A DNA stretch of 53,925 bases from NCBI GenBank assembly GCA_937926215.1, contig CALEYA010000018.1:1-53925 (forward strand). Reading direction: 5' to 3'. Source of the stretch: an uncultured Croceitalea sp. Its GTDB lineage: Bacteria; Bacteroidota; Bacteroidia; Flavobacteriales; Flavobacteriaceae. A program made the translations under genes and the position numbers. This document shows positions 31,675-40,941 of the stretch, piece after piece. The notes beneath the pieces were generated by a model that was not told the origin of the DNA, ran no database searches, and worked only from the letters and a program-made list of their open reading frames with translations. Numbering within the stretch: the first letter of the stretch is position 1; each line of letters begins with the position of its first letter.

Positions 31675-33363
31675 ATGAAAAGAATAATTTATTTAATAGT
31701 TGGGTTCGCACTGATTATACAAACGCAGTCCTGTGAATCAACGGAATTGGATATTACAGAAAACCCCAATGCCCTAAGCGCCCCTAATGTAGACGGCCTG
31801 TTTATTACCATCCAGGAAAACTTTGTCAGACATATAGCTGGCGGGGGTACCGGGGAAGACTTTTTTGCTGGTGCTGGTGGCGGTCTTGATCAAGATGGAA
31901 TGGACCTTACCAGAATTGGAAACTTTTTTGGACAATTGTATAATAATCAGCTTCTAGCAGCTGCACAAGATGAAGAATGGGACAATGCCTACAGAGGAGT
32001 TCTACAGCAGATTGAGGCTTTGATACCTCTGGCCGAAGAAGAAGGGCTTTCCAGACATGTGGCCATATGTAGGTTTATTCAGGCATATGTTTATACTTCC
32101 ATGGTTGATTTTTTCGGTGATATTCCGTTCAATGATGCTTTACAGGCGTCAGAAGGTATTTTTGCGCCAACCTTAACTCCGGGAGCCGATGTTTATGCAG
32201 CAGCTTTTGGGTTTTTGGATCAAGCGGACGCCAACTTTACCAACGCTACGACTCGGGATCCATTTATTGACTTGTTTTATGACAATGATTTTGATCGCTG
32301 GCAATTGGCAACCAACACTCTTCGTTTAAAATTGTTGGCACAGACCCGTTTGGTGGATGCCTCTGCGGAAGGACAGTTCAATGCGATTATCAATAGTGGC
32401 AACTACATCCAGGATACGGCCGATGATATGCAATTCCAGTGGGGTACAGGAACTGCTAATCCAGAAACCAGGAATCCGCGATATGTGGACGGGTATTCCG
32501 TAACAGGAGCCAATGATTATATTGCCAATTGGTATATGGAACGGATGATGCTGTCCAATGATCCTAGAATTCGTTACATCATTTATCGACAGACCAATGG
32601 GGTACCTAGTGCAGATCTTCCCGGCTTGCCTCCAGATGCTGGGCAATTGGGTTGTTCTGTGATTACCAATCCTCCTCCACATTATCTTGCTGGTGGATTT
32701 ACATTTTGTGCTTTGGACAACGGATATTGGGGACGTGATCATGGAAGTGAAGAGGGGATTCCCGCGGATAACTTTCTACGATCAACCTGGGGCGTTTATC
32801 CCTTTGGAGGACGTTTTGATGATTCTCGTTTCACAGGCGGCGGCCTGACAACAGGGGCTCAAGGAGCAGGTATAACTCCGATCCTAACTGCTGGTTTGGT
32901 CCAGTTTTTACAAGCTGAAATGGCTATGGCAGCTGGAAATGAAACAGGCGCAGGAATGCTTTTACAACAAGCTATAGCTACCCATATAGATAAAGTTATG
33001 AACTCTGGAATTGAAGACCCTGATGCCGATATGTCTTTGGCACCCACTGCGGACAACGTATCTGATTTCTTAGCAGCTGTAGATATGGATTTCCAAAATG
33101 CGAATACTATGGGTAGGTGGAATGTATTGGGAGAACAATTTATTTTGGCTAGTGTAGGTTTGGGTATTGATTCCTATAATTTTTATAGAAGATCGAATTT
33201 CCCTACCACCTTACAGCCCAATATAAATCAAAATCCGGGTACGTTCATGAATTCATTATTTTACCCTGCAAACTCGGTGAATACGAATAGCAATATTTCC
33301 CAAAAATCAAACAATGGTGAATTTGTCTTTTGGGACACCAATGGTACCCCACCTGCTAACTAA
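31675..33363 (+). CDS. SusD/RagB-like outer membrane lipoprotein
   Basis: Lipoprotein signal IIQTQSC; immediately follows susC; SusD-like_2-type composition. Confidence 0.85.
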   Translation: MKRIIYLIVGFALIIQTQSCESTELDITENPNALSAPNVDGLFITIQENFVRHIAGGGTGEDFFAGAGGGLDQDGMDLTRIGNFFGQLYNNQLLAAAQDEEWDNAYRGVLQQIEALIPLAEEEGLSRHVAICRFIQAYVYTSMVDFFGDIPFNDALQASEGIFAPTLTPGADVYAAAFGFLDQADANFTNATTRDPFIDLFYDNDFDRWQLATNTLRLKLLAQTRLVDASAEGQFNAIINSGNYIQDTADDMQFQWGTGTANPETRNPRYVDGYSVTGANDYIANWYMERMMLSNDPRIRYIIYRQTNGVPSADLPGLPPDAGQLGCSVITNPPPHYLAGGFTFCALDNGYWGRDHGSEEGIPADNFLRSTWGVYPFGGRFDDSRFTGGGLTTGAQGAGITPILTAGLVQFLQAEMAMAAGNETGAGMLLQQAIATHIDKVMNSGIEDPDADMSLAPTADNVSDFLAAVDMDFQNANTMGRWNVLGEQFILASVGLGIDSYNFYRRSNFPTTLQPNINQNPGTFMNSLFYPANSVNTNSNISQKSNNGEFVFWDTNGTPPAN

Positions 33364-33376
33364 AAAATAACATAAA

Positions 33377-34285
33377 ATGAAATATTTTAAATTAATTTTA
33401 ATTTCTACGCTAGGATTCGTGTTTACGACTTCTTGCGAACCAGATGGAAATGTATTTATAGATGCAACTGATACCTTAGAATCCGGTATAGTTGTAAGAA
33501 CATTGTCCCTTACGGGAACTGCTTTTGATTTTTTCGATGTCCCAGCGGGCGAACTTGATGTAGACTTTGAAATCCAAGCACCAGAAGGTGATGAAGTCGC
33601 CGAGGTACGGATCTTTGGAGATTTCCAAGACAATACTTTTTTCGATTCAGAATTCAATACCAATGGAACCACCGCGGTTGATGAGACCTTGTTGCAAACG
33701 ATTGCGGCTTCCGAACTGACGGTAGGTCGTTTTGGATTCCCAACGGGAAATTTCTCCTTTACTTACCAAGAATTATTGGATGCCTTGAATCTTCAAAATA
33801 ACTTGGACACCGTTTTCAATTCTGACCAATTTGTTGTTCGTATTGAGGTCGAATTAACGGACGGAAGGGTATTTTCCAATGATGGGACCAATTCACCTTC
33901 TTTGGAAGATGGATTTTTTCTTTCTCCTTTTCGTTATTTTTCAACCATCGTTTGCCCTATTGTGGTAACCGGTGATATCACCATTGAGTTTGAGGACACC
34001 TTTGGAGATGGTTGGAACGGTGCTGCAATTGTTGTGGTCAGTGATGGTGAAGAATCTTCCTTTACATTAGATAATGGAGGATCAGGTTCCGTAACTTTCT
34101 CCATTCCCGACGCCGTTGCAACACAGAGCTTCTCATTTTCTGGCGGAAGTTTTGACGAGGAAGTGGGTTATGTTATAACTCGGGTTTCCGATGGCAGGGA
34201 ATTGGCTTCTTTCAGTCCATCTTCTGATGGTCCCCCGGACGGCCCTATAACTTTAGATACCGGTACAAATCCTTGTGTCCGTTAA
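33377..34285 (+). CDS. Lipoprotein of unknown function, third gene of the SusCD locus; C-terminal DTFGDGWNGA-type domain
   Basis: 302 aa; lipobox FTTSC; EFEDTFGDGWNGAAIVVVSDGEESSFTLDNGG. Confidence 0.7.
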   Translation: MKYFKLILISTLGFVFTTSCEPDGNVFIDATDTLESGIVVRTLSLTGTAFDFFDVPAGELDVDFEIQAPEGDEVAEVRIFGDFQDNTFFDSEFNTNGTTAVDETLLQTIAASELTVGRFGFPTGNFSFTYQELLDALNLQNNLDTVFNSDQFVVRIEVELTDGRVFSNDGTNSPSLEDGFFLSPFRYFSTIVCPIVVTGDITIEFEDTFGDGWNGAAIVVVSDGEESSFTLDNGGSGSVTFSIPDAVATQSFSFSGGSFDEEVGYVITRVSDGRELASFSPSSDGPPDGPITLDTGTNPCVR

Positions 34286-34304
34286 TAGCAAATTGATTAA
34301 CCTT

Positions 34305-34339
34305 AAAAAAGAGGCTGCCTTAAAAGGCAGCCTCTTTTT
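34305..34339 (+). terminator. Intrinsic terminator of the SusCD locus
   Basis: GAGGCTGCCT-taaa-AGGCAGCCTC followed by TTTTT. Confidence 0.9.
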
Positions 34340-34447
34340 AGTTTAAAATCTATAAGTAGCCTTTCTCTGGAAATAATATTAGTTATTTAATTTCCCCCTT
34401 CTTAAAGGATGGTAATTATGAAAGTGATATAGCGACTATTTATGGTA

Positions 34448-34477
34448 TTGCATTTCAAGAATTAGAACCTACCTTTG
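34448..34477 (+). promoter_or_regulatory. Promoter for rlmB: TTG-N19-TACCTTTG
   Basis: -7 element fits TAnnTTTG exactly; spacer 19; ends 8 nt before the ATG. Confidence 0.65.
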
Positions 34478-34485
34478 CTGCCATT

Positions 34486-35223
34486 ATGAAAGACAACCAA
34501 CTCATCTACGGGATACGAGCTGTTATTGAAGCAATAGAATCTAAAAAAAGTATTAACAAGCTCTTTCTTCAAAAAGGGCTCAAAGGGGATCTCTATAAAA
34601 GCCTGGAAACCCTTGTGAGAAAAGAGGGCATTCCGGTTTCTTATGTACCCCATGAAAAATTAGGTCGCCTTACCCCAAATAACCACCAAGGGGCAGTTGC
34701 CCAAATTTCCCCCGTGGTATTTCAAAATTTTGAACTACTAATGGAGGCTATTTTAAATAAAAAAGAAGCGCCATTAGTATTGCTTTTGGATCAAGTAACC
34801 GATGTTCGCAATTTTGGAGCTATCATCAGAACGGCCTCTTGCGCAGGGGTAGATGCCATAATCGTGCCGTCCGCCGGATCCGCCCCAATTACCAATGATA
34901 CCATAAAAACATCCGCAGGTGCAGCGTTTACGGTCCCTATAGCTAAAGTAAACCACTTAAAAGACGTCGTTTTCTATTTGCAGGCAAGCAATGTGCAAGT
35001 AGTTGGTGCTACGGAAAAAGCGAAGGACACTATTTACCCTATTGATTTTACGGTACCAACGGCAATTGTCATGGGCTCAGAAGAAAAGGGAATATCCCCT
35101 TCCTTACTTAAATTATTGGACAAAACGGCCAAGCTCCCTATTATGGGCGATATAGCTTCGTTGAACGTGTCGGTGGCCTGTGGTGTATTCCTATACGAAG
35201 CTATTAGGCAACGTATGGGCTAA
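34486..35223 (+). CDS. rlmB: 23S rRNA (guanosine-2'-O)-methyltransferase RlmB / TrmH-family SpoU methylase
   Basis: 245 aa; LIYGIRAVIEAIES, LLLDQVTDVRNFGAIIRTASCAGVDAI, MGSEEKGISPSLL, LNVSVACGVFLYEA. Confidence 0.92.
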   Translation: MKDNQLIYGIRAVIEAIESKKSINKLFLQKGLKGDLYKSLETLVRKEGIPVSYVPHEKLGRLTPNNHQGAVAQISPVVFQNFELLMEAILNKKEAPLVLLLDQVTDVRNFGAIIRTASCAGVDAIIVPSAGSAPITNDTIKTSAGAAFTVPIAKVNHLKDVVFYLQASNVQVVGATEKAKDTIYPIDFTVPTAIVMGSEEKGISPSLLKLLDKTAKLPIMGDIASLNVSVACGVFLYEAIRQRMG

Positions 35224-35957
35224 TTCCCAGTCTCTGGTGGGTCTTTTTTATACTGGTAATTAATTTTTATTTGGGGTTCTTCCTCTTTTGGTAATTCGAT
35301 AAAATTCCCATGTTCATCAAAGTGTTTTAAAAAGTCATCTTCCTCTTCATTATAATCCTCCGCTTCCCATGCGTATTTTTTAGGTTTGGGAATTGGGGTT
35401 TTCACTATTTTGGCCAAAATAAGCCCTGTTATAAAGCCGGACAAATGACCCTCCCAGGAGATATTTTCCTCCACCGGAAAAATATACCATAACAGACCGC
35501 CATAAATAAATACGGTAGCCAAAGAAAGGGCAATCAATCTATAGTACTTTGTAAAAACCCCTTTAAAAAAAATAAAACTGGCCAGCACATAGATTATTCC
35601 GCTGGCACCGATATGATACGAATCCCGTCCTATTGCCCAGGTCAATAAACCGGAAAACAACAGCCCATATAGCAGCACTTTTACGGCGTTTCCCTTGTAA
35701 AAGTACGCCAGTGCAAGCGTGAGAATGGCCAAGGGTAAGGTATTGTTATACAAATGTGACAAGGACCCGTGGATAAAAGGGCTAAAAACCACACCTCTAA
35801 GTCCTACAAGTGTTCGGGGTTTAATACCAAAACTGTTATAACTCACTCCCAACTCCAACTCCAACCAGAAAACGGTCCAAATTAATAGGACCATAAATAG
35901 CGGTGCCAGAAGCATATTTAAGGAGAATTGAAAATAATTGTTTTCTTTCATTAGCAA
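35220..35957 (-). CDS. Rhomboid family intramembrane serine protease
   Basis: Multi-TM; FSPFIHGSLSHLYNNTLPL, HIGASGIIYVLASFIF, WEGHLSGFITGLI. Confidence 0.9.
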   Translation of the reverse strand: MLMKENNYFQFSLNMLLAPLFMVLLIWTVFWLELELGVSYNSFGIKPRTLVGLRGVVFSPFIHGSLSHLYNNTLPLAILTLALAYFYKGNAVKVLLYGLLFSGLLTWAIGRDSYHIGASGIIYVLASFIFFKGVFTKYYRLIALSLATVFIYGGLLWYIFPVEENISWEGHLSGFITGLILAKIVKTPIPKPKKYAWEAEDYNEEEDDFLKHFDEHGNFIELPKEEEPQIKINYQYKKDPPETGN

Positions 35958-36000
35958 TTCCTATCGCAATTAGTTTACCATAAATCATAAAACGGTTAAA

Positions 36001-36029
36001 TTGTCATCTTCATATTTGTTTTACTTTTA
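36001..36029 (+). promoter_or_regulatory. Candidate promoter for rarA: TTG-N18-TACTTTTA, ending 4 nt before the ATG
   Basis: Near-consensus Bacteroidota promoter abutting the start codon. Confidence 0.5.
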
Positions 36030-36033
36030 TACG

Positions 36034-37311
36034 ATGAACCAACCGTTAGCAGAACGCATACGACCTAAAACCTTGGAAGCATATATAAGCCAAAGTCATT
36101 TGGTTGGCAAAAGCGGTTCCCTTACCCATCAAATCAAAACCGGAATCATCCCTTCCTTAATTCTGTGGGGGCCACCGGGTACGGGTAAGACCACACTGGC
36201 CAATATCATAGCTACACAGAGTGAAAGGCCTTTTCATACCTTGAGCGCCATTAGTAGTGGTGTTAAAGACGTTAGGGATGTGATTGCCAAAGCGAAACAA
36301 AGTGGTGGACTGTTTACGGCAAAAAATCCCATTCTTTTTATTGATGAGATACATCGATTTAGCAAATCACAACAGGATTCCTTATTGGGTGCAGTTGAAA
36401 AAGGCTGGGTCACCCTTATTGGGGCAACTACGGAAAACCCTAGTTTTGAAGTAATTCCCGCATTGTTGTCCCGCTGTCAAGTATATATATTGAATCCCTT
36501 TTCAAAAGACGATTTGATTGCCTTGTTACACCGTGCGATAGCCACCGATGACATCTTGAAAAGTAAAAAAATAAAATTAAAGGAGACTGAGGCCTTGTTG
36601 CGTTTATCCGGAGGGGACGGCAGGAAATTGCTAAATATTTTTGAGTTGCTTATTAACAGTGAGAATACGACCACGGTTACCATCACTGATGAATTGGTCC
36701 TCAAAAAAGTCCAACAAAATACGGTCTTATACGATAAGACCGGTGAGCAACATTATGATATCATCTCCGCATTTATAAAATCCATACGCGGTAGCGATCC
36801 CAATGGTGCCGTTTACTGGCTGGCTAGAATGATCGAAGGAGGCGAAGATGTTAAATTCATTGCTAGAAGATTGCTCATTGCGGCTTCGGAGGACATTGGC
36901 AATGCCAATCCTACCGCCTTGGTCTTGGCAAACGCCACTTTCCAAGCGGTAACCACAATTGGGTATCCAGAAGCCCGCATTTTGCTTAGCCAATGCGCTA
37001 CGTACTTGGCCAGCTCCCAAAAAAGTAACGCCAGCTACGCCGCAATCAAAATTGCGCAACAAAAGGTGAAAGAAACTGGCGACCTGTCCGTGCCTTTGCA
37101 TTTGCGAAATGCCCCAACAAAACTAATGAAAGACTTGGGCTACGGGGACGGTTATGCCTATGCACACGATTATAACAACAGTTTTACGGACCAAGAATTT
37201 TTACCGGAATCCATCTCCGGGACTACCTTTTACCAACCCGGGAACAATACAAGGGAAAATCAGCTGAAAGATTTTCTTAAAAAAAGATGGAAAGACAAAT
37301 ACAACTACTAA
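36034..37311 (+). CDS. rarA: Replication-associated recombination protein A (AAA+ ATPase)
   Basis: MNQPLAERIRPKTLEAYISQSHLVG, LWGPPGTGKTTLANIIA, FIDEIHRFSKSQQD; the ORF-track start (TTG 36001) is upstream of the conserved N-terminus. Confidence 0.93.
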   Translation: MNQPLAERIRPKTLEAYISQSHLVGKSGSLTHQIKTGIIPSLILWGPPGTGKTTLANIIATQSERPFHTLSAISSGVKDVRDVIAKAKQSGGLFTAKNPILFIDEIHRFSKSQQDSLLGAVEKGWVTLIGATTENPSFEVIPALLSRCQVYILNPFSKDDLIALLHRAIATDDILKSKKIKLKETEALLRLSGGDGRKLLNIFELLINSENTTTVTITDELVLKKVQQNTVLYDKTGEQHYDIISAFIKSIRGSDPNGAVYWLARMIEGGEDVKFIARRLLIAASEDIGNANPTALVLANATFQAVTTIGYPEARILLSQCATYLASSQKSNASYAAIKIAQQKVKETGDLSVPLHLRNAPTKLMKDLGYGDGYAYAHDYNNSFTDQEFLPESISGTTFYQPGNNTRENQLKDFLKKRWKDKYNY

Positions 37312-38192
37312 AACTTAATGTTGAGGGCCTCGCTTACCTTACCATTGGGACCTTTATATTCCAAATACCATTGGCCGTCCTTTTTTAAAACCACCCCGTT
37401 GACACCCTCTTGGTTGACCAAGAAAACGTCCTCCAAAGAAGTAGCCTCCAAAATATAGCGTACCGCTGGTGTAGTATCCACCAATTGGTATCCATTGGCA
37501 ATGGGCTGCGCATAAAGGACGTCATCGGCAGCAAGGTTTGTATTTTTTAGGACACTTGGAGTAGTAGTTTTGGAACTGTTGTTTTGTTCTGCCAACTCTT
37601 TCTTAGGTGCTACCTTTTCAGAAACAGTTTCTACCATTTCTTCTTTGACCACATTTCCCTGCTCCATAACTTTCTCCGTTGTTGCATCTTTGGTGGCAAT
37701 GAGCTCCTTCTCCGAAATTTTCTGCATAGGGGTCTCTACAGGTGCTTGCATATCTTGCTTCGCCTTTTCTTTGTACTCATGTTTTTTTCCTGTCAAGGAA
37801 GAAGCGGCTTGTTCTATTACGGCAGAATACGCCCCTTTGAACTCCTTGATTTTTGTTCTGCCTTCTTTTGTGGTAAATACCACGGTCCCATCGCATTTTT
37901 TGAACTCCAAAAAAGCTTTGGTAGTAAATAAGGAAGATTTATCTATAAAATCCACATATAGCCCCAAGCACCGGTTTTTAGTGACATCCTCCGGTAAGGC
38001 ATTATCATATACCACATTAAATCCATTTTTGGCAATATGATATTTTATCAACGTACTGGTCTGATGCTCGTTCTGATTTTTAAAGGCCGAAAACTTTATG
38101 GGCACTATGATGTATTTGTAATCGTTGAATTGGGCATTTACACCACCTACAATACCTAGTAAAAAAACGGATAAGAAGACTAATTTTTTCAT
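37308..38192 (-). CDS. Hypothetical secreted protein
   Basis: 294 aa with signal peptide (MKKLVFLSVFLLGIVGGVNA); no family recognised with confidence. Confidence 0.75.
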   Translation of the reverse strand: MKKLVFLSVFLLGIVGGVNAQFNDYKYIIVPIKFSAFKNQNEHQTSTLIKYHIAKNGFNVVYDNALPEDVTKNRCLGLYVDFIDKSSLFTTKAFLEFKKCDGTVVFTTKEGRTKIKEFKGAYSAVIEQAASSLTGKKHEYKEKAKQDMQAPVETPMQKISEKELIATKDATTEKVMEQGNVVKEEMVETVSEKVAPKKELAEQNNSSKTTTPSVLKNTNLAADDVLYAQPIANGYQLVDTTPAVRYILEATSLEDVFLVNQEGVNGVVLKKDGQWYLEYKGPNGKVSEALNIKF

Positions 38193-38204
38193 GAAATACA
38201 GAAA

Positions 38205-39644
38205 TCAATTTCTGTTCCAAGATAGGATATTAAATCCAAACTGTAAAGATGCGTAGTTACTGTCCGGAATGTTTTGATATCCCAGTAAGTTATCCGCCAA
38301 GATGTAAAAGTTGACCGGACCGGCTTGTAGGTTTATCCCCAGACCCAAATTTGTAAGGGTAAACTTATCTGCGGTATAGGTTGCCTTTACTGCTAGTACT
38401 TTTCCTAACCTTCTTTGGTAAAAGGCTGTCAAGGCGGTTTGTGGCCCTCTAGGCCTATTGATCATAAAAAATTGTGCGCCCACGGCATTTACATAATCAA
38501 AAGTGGTATCCCTTTCAAGGACCTCCGTACCACAATCACAGTCTTTGCTTTTATCCTTGGTTTCCCCAAAATTATACCTCAGGGAACTATACAGCTTTAC
38601 TGGTCTAAGGGATATGTATGCATCTTGATTGGTCTCAAAAGGAAGCTGTTGCTCCAAGTCATCAATAAGTTCCTGCCATATTTCAGTTGTAAGATCGCCC
38701 AAATCTTCAGGTAGGATAATCTCAATACCCTCATTGGTAGCAGCTCCTCTTAGGGTGTAATTTTCAATATCCTTACTGTGGGAAATAAAGCCAATATCTA
38801 AAAGGCTAGCGGTTAAAAAGGTGCTTTTTCCTAATTTATGGGTGAAACCAATATCAAAACCCACTCCTAGGTTTCCTCCCAAAAGGGAACGGTTTACCAA
38901 TAATCTGGCTAAGTCCGCAGGTTCGCCATCGGCACTATCAAAAATACCTTCAATTCCAGAGGTTTGAAGTGACACATCAGCTATAACGCTATTTCTAAGA
39001 ATATTATTCTCCCCAAGTGTGGTCACAAAATAACCGTCGTTTCCCCTAGATTTAAATTCAAAGACACTGGAATATAATTTAGCCCTTGCACCCACGGTCC
39101 ATTTATCGTTCAATTTCCGATTCATCCCAAGATGAAAAACATTGACCAGTTCCCCTTGAGTGGTAATATGGTTTAAACTAAACCTCCGCCCTATATTGTT
39201 GGCATTCCCTTCAAAAGCCAAAATGGCCAGGTCCTTAGGCCAATATTGGGCTACATAACCTTCTCCGTAAATACCAAAGGAATAATAATCGCTTGGGCGG
39301 TTCGCATTCCTAAACCCGCCATATAAAAGTTCCACCTGTCCGCTTGCCCCAAATTCATCATTCTGCGAGAGGCCGTTGACCACCCTATCCCTAACTTTTG
39401 TCGTAAAATCAAGACCGTCATTGGCAAAAATATCATTTACCGTAACACCACTCGTAGCCGCCTGTAGGGCAGTATTGGAAAGTAACGGAAGGCCTGCGTG
39501 CCATTTGTACGGCGTCCTACTGCCAGGGTTTAGCAATAAGGCTTGCGGGGCCTCGTAAAAATCATACTGCAACTGCCTATTTTGCGCATAGGTAAGTACC
39601 ATTCCCAATAGAACGGTATAGCTAAAAACCGTGAATTTACTCAT
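38205..39644 (-). CDS. DUF5723-like outer membrane protein
   Basis: 479 aa; LQYDFYEAPQALLLNPGSRTPYKWHAGLPLLSN, NDKWTVGARAKLYSSVF, terminal beta-barrel-like strands. Confidence 0.75.
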   Translation of the reverse strand: MSKFTVFSYTVLLGMVLTYAQNRQLQYDFYEAPQALLLNPGSRTPYKWHAGLPLLSNTALQAATSGVTVNDIFANDGLDFTTKVRDRVVNGLSQNDEFGASGQVELLYGGFRNANRPSDYYSFGIYGEGYVAQYWPKDLAILAFEGNANNIGRRFSLNHITTQGELVNVFHLGMNRKLNDKWTVGARAKLYSSVFEFKSRGNDGYFVTTLGENNILRNSVIADVSLQTSGIEGIFDSADGEPADLARLLVNRSLLGGNLGVGFDIGFTHKLGKSTFLTASLLDIGFISHSKDIENYTLRGAATNEGIEIILPEDLGDLTTEIWQELIDDLEQQLPFETNQDAYISLRPVKLYSSLRYNFGETKDKSKDCDCGTEVLERDTTFDYVNAVGAQFFMINRPRGPQTALTAFYQRRLGKVLAVKATYTADKFTLTNLGLGINLQAGPVNFYILADNLLGYQNIPDSNYASLQFGFNILSWNRN

Positions 39645-40189
39645 TGTAGTTTTAGCCTGAATTCTGCGCTTGTTCTAAGGATTACTTTAGGTTCCGGCAT
39701 GGTAGATATGCTGGTATTATCGGTCATATTGTTCCCGGTGACCCTAATGTCGGTGGTATTTCTTAATATATCCAGACTCTGGCCGCCAACCCCATAATTT
39801 ACTTCTACTTCTAAGGGAAAAGTCTGTTCCGGTTGTAAAATAAAGGTCTCACTATCCAATACATTCCCATCAGCATCCAGAAATTCAACCATAATTTCCA
39901 GTTCCTTGCTAGTGGTGTTTTCCAATTGATAGGTGATCTTACCATCCAATAGATTGTCGGCCACAAAGGGTTCGTTAAAAGCTTCAAAAGTGAAATTTTG
40001 ATCATAAAACTGTCCTGCGGGCATCGCGTTTATGGTATTTTCGTCGGATTCAAAGTAAAAAATACTGGTCGCCACCAAAGGCTCAACGCTTAAGTCGTCA
40101 ATTTGGTCAAAGTTTTGTTCATCCGCACATGCAGACAACAGTGCTAACAGTAGCACACTTGCTATATAAAGGAAGGGTTGCTTTTTCAT
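39641..40189 (-). CDS. Hypothetical lipoprotein
   Basis: MKKQPFLYIASVLLLALLSACADEQ lipobox; 4-nt overlap with the DUF5723-like gene. Confidence 0.75.
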   Translation of the reverse strand: MKKQPFLYIASVLLLALLSACADEQNFDQIDDLSVEPLVATSIFYFESDENTINAMPAGQFYDQNFTFEAFNEPFVADNLLDGKITYQLENTTSKELEIMVEFLDADGNVLDSETFILQPEQTFPLEVEVNYGVGGQSLDILRNTTDIRVTGNNMTDNTSISTMPEPKVILRTSAEFRLKLQ

Positions 40190-40251
40190 TCTATGGATTG
40201 TTCCTTTGGGATAAAACAATTAAAAATTGTCCTACCCTACTTTATATAACT

Positions 40252-40941
40252 CTATAAAAAGTTTTTTATTTCGTCCAGGGCCTGTATTGTAGGGCAAACA
40301 TCATGCTTTGGGTCGTTGTGGGAATTAAAGTGCAATGTATGCAAACCCGCATTTTGCGCGCCCAAAATATCGGCTTCCAAGCTGTCACCTACCATTAATG
40401 CACTTTTTGGTGCTACTTGGGCCAAGTCTAAGGCCAAATCAAAAATTTTGGGGTGTGGTTTCTTTACACCGGCCATCTCGGAATTTACGATAACTTCAAA
40501 AAAATGATGGATATTGGAACCTTTCATTTTCTTTTCTTGGATTTCCTCAAACCCATTGGTAATTATATGCAAGCGATACTTTGGCTTTAAATACCCCAAA
40601 ATTTCCAAAGTGCCCGGAAAAAGATGGTCAAAGTTGGAAAGGTTGTCAATGTACGCATCGGCAAGTTGGTGTATGGAAGCATCGGTAATTGGGGTCCCAA
40701 CGTTATCAAATGCTTTTCTTAACCGCTGATAACGCAATTCTTCCTTAGTAACTTTTGCCTCACGATACAGTTTCCAATATTCCAGATTAATAGGGATATA
40801 GACTGCCAGAAAGCTATCCAAGGAAACCCGTATGTCGTGCGTTAAGAAGATGTGTTCAAAGGTCAATGCCGAATTCTTTTCAAAATCCCACAACGTATGG
40901 TCCAAATCAAAAAAGATATCGGTCACAAAATCTTTAAACAT
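40252..40941 (-). CDS. HAD-family YjjG-like noncanonical pyrimidine nucleotidase
   Basis: DIFFDLDHTLWDFEKNS, ITNGFEEIQEKKM, VKKPHPKIFDLAL, MVGDSLEADILGAQNAG. Confidence 0.9.
   Translation of the reverse strand: MFKDFVTDIFFDLDHTLWDFEKNSALTFEHIFLTHDIRVSLDSFLAVYIPINLEYWKLYREAKVTKEELRYQRLRKAFDNVGTPITDASIHQLADAYIDNLSNFDHLFPGTLEILGYLKPKYRLHIITNGFEEIQEKKMKGSNIHHFFEVIVNSEMAGVKKPHPKIFDLALDLAQVAPKSALMVGDSLEADILGAQNAGLHTLHFNSHNDPKHDVCPTIQALDEIKNFL

Noticed and set aside
40208-40237. AT-rich dyad ACAATTAAAAATTGT downstream of the yjjG-like gene
   Set aside because: Could be a weak terminator, but the stem is short and AT-rich; not strong enough to annotate.
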